Notes: a model not told the origin generated them from the sequence alone. Numbered from the stretch's first letter, positions 1 to 7,791 are shown. The stretch: DNA of 10,439 bases from Pelagibacteraceae bacterium (GCA_008638025.1 VTPF01000018.1:1-10439), one strand, 5' to 3'. Translations and numbers: made by a program.

Positions 1-992
1 ATCTTTTTAAAGTCGCTAATGAAAAAACAACTTTTCCTGATGCATTTAAAATGGCTGATAATGTTTTGATGCAAGGAGTAAAAGGAATTACAGATTTAAT
101 TGTTAAGCCAGGTTTAATCAATTTGGATTTTGCAGATATTGAAACTGTAATGAGTGGTATGGGCAAAGCGATGATGGGAATGGGAGAAGCAGAAGGAGAT
201 AAAAGAGCAATTGAAGCTGCAGAAGCTGCAATATCCAATCCTTTAATTGATGAATACTCATTAAAAGGAGCAAGAGGTTTATTGATAAATATTACAGGTG
301 GTAATGATATAACATTATTTGAAGTAGATGAGGCAGCTAATAAAATTAGAGCTGAAGTTGACCCTTCTGCTGAAATTTTAGTTGGAACAACTTTTGATGA
401 TGCCCTAGCTGGCAAACTGAGAGTTTCAATAGTTGCCACTGGTTTGAATGGAGAGGTTAGTGCTAACAAGCCAGTTGTAAGCATGATTAGACACATTCAG
501 AATAGAAACAATGGATATACAAAACCAAGTGCATTTTCGGGAAGCAGTTACTCTTCAGTTCAAAGCACTCCTCATATGGCAACTCATGGGGCGACAGCTT
601 TTGACATGAGCTCATACCCACATGCAGAAGAACAGTCAAAAAAACAAGAAAACTTTGATGTTTCTAAAAATTATGAAATTGAGGAAGAAAAAAATAATGA
701 AACAAGTTCTCAGCAACAAGCTGATGAGGAGCATCTAGAAATGAAAATAGATGAAAACTCTCTTTTTTCACAATCTGATCCAATAGAATTTGTTGAAGAA
801 AGTCTTGAAAAAATTGAAAATGAAACACAACTTTTTACTAACGATCAGGAGATTAATAGTTCAATTTCTAAACAAGAAAATTTAAATTCAGATAATCATG
901 AAGAAATAGTAAATGAAAATTTTTCAGATTTAGAGTCAGAAGATAAAAGTGATTTAGAAATACCTGCATTCTTAAGAAGACAAACTAATTAA
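1..992 (+). CDS. ftsZ: Cell division protein FtsZ, 5'-truncated by the window edge
   Basis: FtsZ is the tubulin-like GTPase that forms the cytoplasmic division ring. The open frame runs in from the window edge (first whole codon at base 3), giving about 329 visible residues; the ATG at 51 is internal, because the codons before it ([15 protein letters not shown]) already match FtsZ. The nucleotide-binding half is outside the window. Visible are the T7 synergy loop GLINLDFAD (catalytic NLDFAD at 120-137) and the C-terminal domain of the core ([35 protein letters not shown]). A linker of roughly 150 residues follows, rich in Glu, Asn, Gln and Ser. It ends in [13 protein letters not shown], the conserved peptide that binds FtsA and other partners and has the alphaproteobacterial form. 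The stop at 990-992 lies 17 bases before rsmH. That is unusual, since ftsZ normally sits at the 3' end of this cluster after ftsA. The gene looks intact from base 3 onward. Confidence 0.97.
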   Translation, partial: LFKVANEKTTFPDAFKMADNVLMQGVKGITDLIVKPGLINLDFADIETVMSGMGKAMMGMGEAEGDKRAIEAAEAAISNPLIDEYSLKGARGLLINITGGNDITLFEVDEAANKIRAEVDPSAEILVGTTFDDALAGKLRVSIVATGLNGEVSANKPVVSMIRHIQNRNNGYTKPSAFSGSSYSSVQSTPHMATHGATAFDMSSYPHAEEQSKKQENFDVSKNYEIEEEKNNETSSQQQADEEHLEMKIDENSLFSQSDPIEFVEESLEKIENETQLFTNDQEINSSISKQENLNSDNHEEIVNENFSDLESEDKSDLEIPAFLRRQTN

Positions 993-1000
993 ATAATTAG
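985..1000. repeat. Short AT-rich inverted repeat across the ftsZ stop codon
   Basis: CTAATTA and TAATTAG form perfect 7-base arms separated by two bases; read as RNA this is a 6-bp stem with a four-base loop. The ftsZ TAA lies in its centre, and a short T run (1004-1008) follows four bases later. The stem has only two G-C pairs in all, so it is too weak for a convincing intrinsic terminator, and the rsmH ATG follows ten bases after it. It may be a chance palindrome in AT-rich DNA, a weak attenuator or a protein site; the sequence cannot decide. Confidence 0.25.
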
Positions 1001-1009
1001 TGATTTTTA

Positions 1010-2026
1010 ATGTCACTGGATATGCGTCCCCATTATCCAGTGATGTTAAATGAGATTTTAAAAATACTACAAAAAAATAAAAAAAAAATTATTGTTGATT
1101 GCACATTTGGATGTGGTGGGTATAGCAATAAGATCTTAGAATTTTTTCCCCAAAATAAGATTATTGCAATAGACAGAGACATAGAAGTAAAAAAATTTGC
1201 TAAAGAGTTAGAAAAAAAATATTTTAAAAGATTTTTTTTCATAAATGATAAATTTAGTAATTTAGAAAAAATTGTTAATAACTATCAAGACGAAATTGGT
1301 TTTTATATATTCGATTTTGGTATTTCTTCTTTTCAACTCGATAATTACTCAAGGGGATTTTCCTTTAATTCTGAAGATAAGCTAGATATGAGAATGGGAA
1401 ATAATAGTATAAGCGCTTATGAAATTTTAAATGAAGCACCATTTCAAGATCTGAGTAGTATTATTAAAATATTTGGTGAAGATAATGATCATAAAAAAAT
1501 AGCTAATGAAATTGTCAATAGTAGAAAAATTAAAACAATACATTCAACAAAAGATTTTAGAAATTTAATTATTAAAGCTAAAGGAAATCGGTATTATAAA
1601 AAAGATCCTTGCACCAAAACTTTTCAAGCAATTAGAATGATTGTAAATCAAGAGCTTTCTGAAATATTTAATGCATTAAAATTTGCTTTAGATTTTAGTA
1701 AGGCGGGAACGGGATTGGTAGCGGTAACTTTTCACTCGCTCGAAGACAAAATTGTAAAAAAAATTTTTAATATAACAAAAGACTCCCTTCAAAATCCATC
1801 GAGATATTTACCCCAAATAAATTCAAAAAAAAACGAATCTTCCTTTTTGGAGAAAATAAATTTAAAACCAATAACTCCATCTAAAGAGGAGATTGCTACG
1901 AATTATAGATCTAGATCTGCTAAGATGCGTTCGGTTTTAAAACAAGGAAATGGAAAGCTCCACATAGAAAGAAAAATGTTAAATATGGAAAGATTCTTCT
2001 TTCTAGAAGAAAAATACAATATTTAA
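1010..2026 (+). CDS. rsmH: 16S rRNA (cytosine-1402-N4)-methyltransferase RsmH (MraW)
   Basis: RsmH uses S-adenosylmethionine to methylate N4 of C1402 in 16S rRNA, in the decoding centre of the small ribosomal subunit. The 338-residue product has the family's landmarks in order: HYPVMLNEIL at 8-17, the SAM-binding motif DCTFGCGGYS at 30-39, AIDRD at 53-57, FDFGISSFQLD at 101-111 followed by RGFSF and LDMRM, CTKTFQAIRMIVNQEL at 201-216, TFHSLEDKIVK at 240-250 and the closing NYRSRSAKMRS at 298-308. About 30 further residues follow, whereas most RsmH proteins end soon after this motif (about 310 residues in E. coli), so the tail is extra. The ATG at 1010 is taken as the start; the in-frame ATG at 1022 is an alternative that would cost only four residues. 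There is no clear Shine-Dalgarno sequence. No mraZ precedes it, although that is the usual upstream neighbour; ftsZ is there instead. Confidence 0.96.
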   Translation: MSLDMRPHYPVMLNEILKILQKNKKKIIVDCTFGCGGYSNKILEFFPQNKIIAIDRDIEVKKFAKELEKKYFKRFFFINDKFSNLEKIVNNYQDEIGFYIFDFGISSFQLDNYSRGFSFNSEDKLDMRMGNNSISAYEILNEAPFQDLSSIIKIFGEDNDHKKIANEIVNSRKIKTIHSTKDFRNLIIKAKGNRYYKKDPCTKTFQAIRMIVNQELSEIFNALKFALDFSKAGTGLVAVTFHSLEDKIVKKIFNITKDSLQNPSRYLPQINSKKNESSFLEKINLKPITPSKEEIATNYRSRSAKMRSVLKQGNGKLHIERKMLNMERFFFLEEKYNI

Positions 2027-2288
2027 AAAATATTTTATAATTTTTTTTATTTTATTTTTAGGATTGGCAAGTGTTCATTTTTTAAAAAACAAAACTAGAG
2101 AAATTGAAATAAAAACAGAAAAAATATCAAAAAATATAATTTTCATGCAGGAAAATATAGAGGTTCAAAAGATCGAATATGGGTTTTTGGCAAGCCCAGA
2201 AAGAATATCAAATCTAGCAAAAAAATATTTATCCAATGATTATATTTTTTTAACTTCAGAATATATAAAATTAGATGAAAAAAAATAA
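2019..2288 (+). CDS. ftsL: Cell division protein FtsL, with a non-canonical or obscured start codon
   Basis: FtsL is a small single-pass membrane protein that joins FtsB and FtsQ and helps activate FtsW-FtsI at the septum. The frame reads through a hydrophobic stretch (YFIIFFILFLGLASVHFL, about 2031-2084), then a charged, coiled-coil-like segment and the family ending GFLASPERISNLAKKYL. The earliest common initiation codon is the TTG at 2064, but starting there gives only 74 residues and cuts off most of the membrane segment. The frame is open back to the TAG at 2004-2006 and contains no ATG or GTG. An ATA at 2019 would give an 89-residue protein starting FKKYFIIFF after the initiator, with a purine-rich AGAAG about ten bases upstream; I use it as the provisional start. 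A one-base assembly error or a frameshift from rsmH are the alternatives. It overlaps ftsI by 14 bases. The identity rests on position, topology and the C-terminal motif. Confidence 0.8.
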   Translation: MFKKYFIIFFILFLGLASVHFLKNKTREIEIKTEKISKNIIFMQENIEVQKIEYGFLASPERISNLAKKYLSNDYIFLTSEYIKLDEKK

Positions 2289-3960
2289 ACAATTAGATCT
2301 ATATTTTGACGAAATTCAAACTAATGAAAAAGAACATAAACATCTAGAATTTAGAAGCAATATTGTAGTATCGGCATTTTTAATTATTTTTTTAATCATT
2401 TCTTTGAGGTTAGTTTTTTTAGGATTTGATAAAAATATTTATATATATTCAAAAAATAATGAACAATTATTTTATGAAAGAAGAGATGTAATAGATAGTA
2501 ATGGTATTCTCTTAGCAAAAAATACAGCTTCGTATGATTTAATTTTAAGAAAAAATAAAGTTAAAAATATTGATTCTATTTTAATTAAAGTAAAAATAAA
2601 TTTCCCTACAGTTAAGATTAATAATGTAAAATCCGAATACAAAAATAAAGAAATTATAATTTTAAAAAGAAATCTTTCCCCGTCAGATTATAATAAAGTT
2701 ATTTCATTAGGCGAGCCATCCTTAGAATTGTCTAAAAAAGAAATGAGAGTATACCCTCAAAAAAATTTATTTTCTCATATCCTCGGAAAAATTGATATTG
2801 ATAATAATGGTATTTCTGGATTTGAAATGTATTACGATAAGGAACTTAGAGATACAAAAAAACTATCAATTCCAATTAAATTGTCATTAAAGACTAATAT
2901 TCAATATTTAATACATGAAGAGTTGTCCAAAGGAATCAAAGATTTTTCAGCTTCGGGTGCGGCAGCTATATTAATGGAAGCACATACTGGAAAAATAATT
3001 TCAATGGTTTCTCTTCCTGACGTAGATGGCAATGATAGAAAAGAAATTAAAGAAAAAAAATATTTAAGCAAGACAACGAAAAGTTTATATGAGCTAGGTT
3101 CTGTATTTAAAACATTTACTATCGCGAGCGCTATAGATAATAAAATTATAGGTAAAAACGATCTTTTTTCTGATTTAAGACAGAGAGTTTATTGTGGAAA
3201 ATTTCCGATTGATGAATATAGATGGGACAAATCCAAAAAAAACCTTACAGTCGAGCAAATATTAGTTAAGTCCTCTAATATTGGAACAATAGAAATTATA
3301 AAAAAAAATGGGCTTGAAGCTCATCAAAAGTTTTTAGAAAATTTGGAAATTTTTGAAATGCCCAAGTTAGAAGTTGTAGAATTATCTAAGCCTAATAAAA
3401 ATAGGTGGGGGAAGTGCAATACATTTACTTCAGGTTTTGGTCATGGAATTAGTACTACATTATTACAATTGACTAGAGCTTATGCATCAATTGTAAATGG
3501 GGGGGAGCTTCCAAATGCGAGCATTCTTTTAAATTCTGAGGTTCAAAAAAGAAGAGTAATAAGTGAGAAAACAAGTCAATTAATGAATGACATGTTAAGA
3601 GCAAATGTAGACAAAAAAAATAAAACAGAAGGAAGTGGTAGAAATGCCGATATAAATGGCTATTTTGTTATTGGAAAAACTGGAACAGCTCAAAAGCCTT
3701 CCGAGACAGAAAAAGGCTATTCAAAAGAAATTGTAAATATTTTTGCCTCAGCGTTTCCGCACCCAAAACCTAAGTATGTTCTGACAGTTTTGATAGATGA
3801 GCCTAATGGAGCCCCACAAATATGGAAACACTCAAGAAGGGAAGCGGGCTGGAATGCCGTATATATAGCAGGACGCATTATACAAAAAATTGGTCCTAGT
3901 TTAGCCATAAATGATCTAGATTTAGTTAAGTTCCATGCATCAAATTCAAAATATAATTAA
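2275..3960 (+). CDS. ftsI: Peptidoglycan D,D-transpeptidase FtsI (penicillin-binding protein 3)
   Basis: FtsI cross-links septal peptidoglycan and works in a complex with FtsW; it is a target of beta-lactams. Its 561 residues show a short cytoplasmic tail, one membrane segment at about 30-50 (VVSAFLIIFLIISLRLVFLG), the class B dimerisation/pedestal domain (ERRDVIDSNGILLAKN at 68-83) and a transpeptidase domain. The three catalytic motifs are all present: SxxK as SVFK at 276-279 (nucleophile Ser276), SSN at 333-335 and KTG at 468-470 within GKTGTAQ. The catalytic set is complete, so the enzyme should be active. The ATG at 2275 lies inside the end of ftsL (14-base overlap), which fits translational coupling. 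No Shine-Dalgarno sequence is evident. Length and order are normal for FtsI, and the setting excludes the elongation paralogue PBP2 (mrdA), which normally sits with rodA. Confidence 0.97.
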   Translation: MKKNKQLDLYFDEIQTNEKEHKHLEFRSNIVVSAFLIIFLIISLRLVFLGFDKNIYIYSKNNEQLFYERRDVIDSNGILLAKNTASYDLILRKNKVKNIDSILIKVKINFPTVKINNVKSEYKNKEIIILKRNLSPSDYNKVISLGEPSLELSKKEMRVYPQKNLFSHILGKIDIDNNGISGFEMYYDKELRDTKKLSIPIKLSLKTNIQYLIHEELSKGIKDFSASGAAAILMEAHTGKIISMVSLPDVDGNDRKEIKEKKYLSKTTKSLYELGSVFKTFTIASAIDNKIIGKNDLFSDLRQRVYCGKFPIDEYRWDKSKKNLTVEQILVKSSNIGTIEIIKKNGLEAHQKFLENLEIFEMPKLEVVELSKPNKNRWGKCNTFTSGFGHGISTTLLQLTRAYASIVNGGELPNASILLNSEVQKRRVISEKTSQLMNDMLRANVDKKNKTEGSGRNADINGYFVIGKTGTAQKPSETEKGYSKEIVNIFASAFPHPKPKYVLTVLIDEPNGAPQIWKHSRREAGWNAVYIAGRIIQKIGPSLAINDLDLVKFHASNSKYN

Positions 3961-5326
3961 AAATAAAAACTATTCCTGCGATTCAAGACTTGTAAAAAAA
4001 AATGATATTTTTTTTGATTTAGAAAGCTCTAAAAATCAAAATGGTAAATATCTTCCAGAAGCTTTGAAAAAAAAACCATTTAAAATCATAACTGAAAATA
4101 ATCAATTGAGAAATAATTTAAATTATATTGTCGTCAACGACATAAAATTATTTTTTAAAAAAATGGTTATAGATAAATTTAAAAACAAACCAAAATATAT
4201 GTTTGCAGTTACAGGAACTAATGGAAAATCATCAATAGCATATTTTTTTTTTAAAATTTTAAGAAATTTAAAATATAAAGTAGGATCAATAGGAACGTTA
4301 GGAGTTTATTCAAATAATAAAATTATTAATAGCAATTTAACTACACCAAGTTTTTTAGATAATCATAAGATTTTTAACAATTTTTTTAAGAAAAACATAA
4401 AATATTCCATCATAGAAGCCTCAAGCCATGGTCTTAAACAAGCAAGATTAGAATCCATGCTATTTTATGGAGGTATATTTACTAATTTTACCAGAGATCA
4501 TTTAGATTATCACAAAACTTTTAAAGACTATTTAGAATCTAAATTAATTTTATTTAAAAAGTTAATCAAAAAAAAAGGTTATATAATAAGTAATTCAGAA
4601 ATTGACCAATTTTCTATATTAAAAAAAATTGCTAAAAATAAAAAATTAAAAATATTATCATTAGGAAATAATGGCAATACGATAAAAATTATATCGTCAA
4701 AAAATAGAAAAAATTTTATTTTATTAAAAATTAATGCATTAAACAAAATATATAATCTTAAATTAAATTTAATTGGTAGATTTCAGGTGGAAAATTTTTT
4801 GCAAGCAGTTATATCAATTAAATCCATGGGTATTAGTTTTGATAAAATTTTTTCAAGTTGTTCAAAGATAAAAAATCCAGTTGGACGGTTGCAATTGATA
4901 AGTAAAAATAAAAAAAATGTAATTATTGATTATGCTCATACACCCGACGCACTAAGAAAAACTATTAATGAAATTAAATTATTTTTCGACAAAGAGGTAA
5001 ATTTAGTTTTTGGATGCGGGGGTGATAGAGACCGTGGAAAAAGAAAAGTCATGGGGTCGATTGCAAATAAATTATGTAAAAAAGTATATATAACAGATGA
5101 TAATCCGAGATATGAAAATGCTGCTTTTATTAGAAATGAAATAAAAAAAAGCTGCAGTAAAGGCATTATTGTTCCTTCAAGAGAGAAGGCAATTATGAAA
5201 TCAATTAAAGATACAAGAAATGAAATTTTATTAATTTCAGGAAAAGGTCATGAAACGTATCAAATTATTAAAGATAAAAAATTTTATTTTTCAGATTTCA
5301 AATGTGTTAATAAATATTTAAGATAA
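3935..5326 (+). CDS. murE: UDP-MurNAc-L-Ala-D-Glu:meso-diaminopimelate ligase MurE
   Basis: MurE adds the third amino acid of the stem peptide in an ATP-dependent cytoplasmic step. In its 463 residues I see the UDP-binding start (DSRLVKKNDIFFDL, 16-29), the ATP loop TGTNGKSS (93-100), EASSHGLKQARLE (161-173), FTRDHLDYH (185-193), the likely carbamylated Lys203 in YLESKLILF, GRFQVEN (281-287), DYAHTPDALRK (332-342), GCGGDRDRGKR (360-370) and GKGHETYQ (436-443). The DNPR motif at 389-392 is the signature of meso-diaminopimelate-specific enzymes as opposed to lysine-specific ones, so the wall should be of the A2pm type, as in other Gram-negatives. The ATG at 3935 overlaps the end of ftsI by 26 bases; the next in-frame Met is at residue 77, beyond the UDP-binding segment, so this start is well supported. 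The protein is slightly shorter than E. coli MurE (about 495), mostly in the N-terminal domain. Confidence 0.96.
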   Translation: MHQIQNIIKNKNYSCDSRLVKKNDIFFDLESSKNQNGKYLPEALKKKPFKIITENNQLRNNLNYIVVNDIKLFFKKMVIDKFKNKPKYMFAVTGTNGKSSIAYFFFKILRNLKYKVGSIGTLGVYSNNKIINSNLTTPSFLDNHKIFNNFFKKNIKYSIIEASSHGLKQARLESMLFYGGIFTNFTRDHLDYHKTFKDYLESKLILFKKLIKKKGYIISNSEIDQFSILKKIAKNKKLKILSLGNNGNTIKIISSKNRKNFILLKINALNKIYNLKLNLIGRFQVENFLQAVISIKSMGISFDKIFSSCSKIKNPVGRLQLISKNKKNVIIDYAHTPDALRKTINEIKLFFDKEVNLVFGCGGDRDRGKRKVMGSIANKLCKKVYITDDNPRYENAAFIRNEIKKSCSKGIIVPSREKAIMKSIKDTRNEILLISGKGHETYQIIKDKKFYFSDFKCVNKYLR

Positions 5327-6703
5327 ATGAATTTAAATAATCAAGATATAAAAATAATTTTTAATAAAAAATATTTAAAAAGAAATTTTAATATAAATAA
5401 TTCTAAAATTAATAGTAAAGAAGTAAAAAAAGGGTCAATTTTTTTTGCAATTAAGGGCAAGAATACAGATGGTCATTTTTATATCAAAGAGGTTTTAAAA
5501 AAAAAAGCTGATATTGTTGTTGTTAGAAATAATTTTAAAATACCAAATTATAATAAAGATAAGTTTATTAAAGTACTATCACCATTAAAGTTTTTAAATA
5601 GAACGGCTCATTACGTAAGAAAAAAATCAAACGGTACCTTTATTGGGATTACCGGGAGTTATGGAAAAACTACCTTAAAGTCCATGTTACAATTTTTTCT
5701 TTCAAAATATGAAAAAACTTATAGTTCTCCAAAATCATTTAATAATCATTTTGGATTGCCTCTTTCTTTATCGAATACCCCAGGCAAAAGTAAATATAAT
5801 ATTTTTGAGCTGGGAATGAGTCACAAAGGGGAAATAAATAATCTTTCTAAAATCTTATGTCCTGATATTGGCATCATTACAAATATAGGTCCAGCTCACC
5901 TTGAAAATTTTAATAATTTAAAAGAAATTTGTTTTGCTAAAGCAGAAATAATGAATCATATAAAAAAAAATGGAACAGTTTTTTTAAATAATGATGATTT
6001 TTATTTTAAAACTCTTTTTCAAATTGCTAAAAAAAAGAATTTAAAAATTATATCTTTTGGAAGTTCGTTTAATTCAAATATAAGAATAATAAAAAAAATA
6101 ATTAAAAATAATAAAAATTTTTTAAGAATAAAAGTTTTTAATAAAAACTATAATTTTGAAATTAATAATTTTAATAATAGTTTTGTAAAAAATTTTCTTA
6201 TTACCGTAAGTATTCTTAACTATTTAAAACTTGATTTGAAAAAAACTTTGCAATATGCCAAAAAGTTACCGATACCTGCTGGTAGAGGAAATTTATTAAT
6301 AAAAACTTTTAGAGGAAAAAAAATTTCAATAATTGATGAGAGTTATAATGCGAATCCAATATCAGTTGATAATGCAATCAATAATTTTTGTTTATTGAAT
6401 ACTAAAAAAGAAAAAATTGTAATTATAGGAGACATGCTAGAATTGGGTTCGAAATCTAAATATTATCATCAACAACTGGCAAATTCTTTAAGTCACAAAG
6501 CTATCAAAAAGATTTATTTAATTGGAAAAGAAGTAAAAAATACTTATAAAAAGTTAAAGCAAAGTAAGAATTGTTTTTTATACAAAAATATAAATGATTT
6601 TAGAAAAAAATTTTTTGAAATGTTGCATCCAAATTCGTTATATTTGATAAAAGGCTCAAATTCAGTTGGGTTAAATAAGTTACTAAGCGAGGACTTTAAG
6701 TAA
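5327..6703 (+). CDS. murF: UDP-MurNAc-tripeptide:D-alanyl-D-alanine ligase MurF
   Basis: MurF attaches the D-Ala-D-Ala dipeptide, completing the UDP-MurNAc-pentapeptide. The 458-residue length is near that of E. coli MurF (about 452). Motifs in order: SKEVKKGSIFFAIKGKNTDGH (first domain, 30-50), the ATP loop GITGSYGKTT (107-116), NNHFGLPLSLSN (139-150), FELGMSHKGEI (160-170), TNIGPAHLENF (185-195), FAKAEI (203-208), AGRG (318-321), DESYNANP (337-344), GDMLELG (368-374) and IKGSNSVGL (441-449). The interdomain segment that usually reads GxHNxxN is here NNSFVKN (283-289), so only its last Asn survives; the other motifs suggest an active enzyme. The ATG follows the murE stop with no gap, and mraY starts in the stop codon of this gene. 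Codons are extremely AT-rich and the protein is full of Asn, Lys and Ile outside the motifs. Confidence 0.96.
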   Translation: MNLNNQDIKIIFNKKYLKRNFNINNSKINSKEVKKGSIFFAIKGKNTDGHFYIKEVLKKKADIVVVRNNFKIPNYNKDKFIKVLSPLKFLNRTAHYVRKKSNGTFIGITGSYGKTTLKSMLQFFLSKYEKTYSSPKSFNNHFGLPLSLSNTPGKSKYNIFELGMSHKGEINNLSKILCPDIGIITNIGPAHLENFNNLKEICFAKAEIMNHIKKNGTVFLNNDDFYFKTLFQIAKKKNLKIISFGSSFNSNIRIIKKIIKNNKNFLRIKVFNKNYNFEINNFNNSFVKNFLITVSILNYLKLDLKKTLQYAKKLPIPAGRGNLLIKTFRGKKISIIDESYNANPISVDNAINNFCLLNTKKEKIVIIGDMLELGSKSKYYHQQLANSLSHKAIKKIYLIGKEVKNTYKKLKQSKNCFLYKNINDFRKKFFEMLHPNSLYLIKGSNSVGLNKLLSEDFK

Positions 6704-7791
6704 TGCTAAATTATTTTTTTTCTTATCTTTCTAGCGATTACAGTATTTTTAATGTTTTTAAATATATAACTTTTAGAACAGGACTTTCTATATTTACATC
6801 TCTTGCTTTGGTTTTGTTTTTTGGAAATTATTTTATTAATTATTTAAATTCATCTAATCATTTTAACCAGCCTATAAGAGATGATGGACCTGTCAGTCAC
6901 ATTATTAAAAAAGCTAGCACGCCAACATTTGGTGGAGTGTTAATTATTTTTTCAGCTACATTTAGCTCAATATTATGGTCAGACATAAAGAATATATATG
7001 TTCTTATTTCTATTTTTTCAATTTTAAGCTTTGCTCTAATTGGTTTTTTAGATGACTATTTAAAAATAAAAAAAAAAAATTCCTCTGGTATTAAAGCTAG
7101 GTACAAATTTTTACTTCAAATTCTTTTTGCATTAATGATTGTATATATCATAAATATTTCTACAGCAGACAATATAAGAAATATTTTACACTTGCCATTT
7201 TATAAAAATTTAATTTTTGATTTAGGAACTTTTTATATTTTTTTTGGAATCGTTGTTATTGTTGGTTCGTCCAATGCAGTTAATTTAACCGATGGACTAG
7301 ATGGACTGGCAACAGTACCCGTTATTTTAGTTTGCCTAACTTTTATTTTAATTACCTATTTAGTAGGTAATATAATTTTTTCAGATTATTTAAAACTAAC
7401 ATATATAAAAAATACAGGTGAACTTTGCATTGTCCTAGGATCCATAGTTGGAGCATGTCTAGGTTTTTTATGGTTCAATGCTCCACCAGCAAAAATATTT
7501 ATGGGTGATACTGGATCCTTAGCTTTAGGCGGTTTTTTAGGAACAGTTAGCTTGATTACTAAGCATGAAATAGCTTTGTTTATCGCTGGTGGTTTATTTG
7601 TACTAGAGGCTTCCTCAGTAATTATTCAAGTAATTTCTTTTAAACTGTTTGGGAAAAGAATTTTTAGAATGGCTCCTCTCCATCATCATTTTGAAAAAAA
7701 AGGCTGGGAAGAATCAACTATTGTGATTAGATTTTGGATTATTTCTGTAATTCTTGTGTTAGTAGCCCTTTCTACATTGAAACTTAGATAA
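6703..7791 (+). CDS. mraY: Phospho-N-acetylmuramoyl-pentapeptide transferase MraY
   Basis: MraY is an inner-membrane enzyme that moves phospho-MurNAc-pentapeptide from UDP to undecaprenyl phosphate, making lipid I. The 362-residue protein is hydrophobic throughout, consistent with the family's ten membrane segments. Diagnostic motifs: STPTFGGVLII (72-82), FLDDYLKIKKKNSSGIKARYK (115-135) with Asp117 and Asp118, NAVNLTDGLDGLAT (191-204), WFNAPPAKIFMGDTGSLA (257-274) with Asp269, and MAPLHHHFEKKGWEE (323-337) carrying the His cluster. All three Asp residues corresponding to D115, D116 and D267 of E. coli MraY are kept. Its ATG shares one base with the murF stop (TAATG), and a GAGG about ten bases upstream could serve as a ribosome binding site. 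The Lys-rich loop after the DD motif is encoded by an uninterrupted run of twelve A (7068-7079). Confidence 0.98.
   Translation: MLNYFFSYLSSDYSIFNVFKYITFRTGLSIFTSLALVLFFGNYFINYLNSSNHFNQPIRDDGPVSHIIKKASTPTFGGVLIIFSATFSSILWSDIKNIYVLISIFSILSFALIGFLDDYLKIKKKNSSGIKARYKFLLQILFALMIVYIINISTADNIRNILHLPFYKNLIFDLGTFYIFFGIVVIVGSSNAVNLTDGLDGLATVPVILVCLTFILITYLVGNIIFSDYLKLTYIKNTGELCIVLGSIVGACLGFLWFNAPPAKIFMGDTGSLALGGFLGTVSLITKHEIALFIAGGLFVLEASSVIIQVISFKLFGKRIFRMAPLHHHFEKKGWEESTIVIRFWIISVILVLVALSTLKLR

Noticed and set aside
989..1010. Possible CtrA site (TTAA-N7-TTAA) before rsmH
   Set aside because: The two TTAA elements at 989-992 and 1007-1010 are 14 bases apart, not 7, and TTAA is common in such AT-rich DNA.
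1033..1242. Reverse-strand open frame of 69 codons inside rsmH
   Set aside because: Lies wholly within a strongly supported gene on the other strand and resembles no family; it is antisense of A-rich codons.
2031..2060. T-rich stretch after the rsmH stop as an intrinsic terminator
   Set aside because: No GC-rich stem precedes it, and the T codons encode the hydrophobic segment of FtsL in frame.
2064..2288. FtsL starting at TTG 2064 (74 residues)
   Set aside because: It would remove most of the membrane segment, which is clearly encoded just upstream in the same open frame.
3717..3908. Reverse-strand open frame of 63 codons inside ftsI
   Set aside because: Antisense of the conserved 3' end of the transpeptidase gene; no motif, no start signal.
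4936..5166. Reverse-strand open frame of 76 codons inside murE
   Set aside because: Antisense of the DYAHTPDAL to DNPR region of MurE, whose coding on the + strand is certain.
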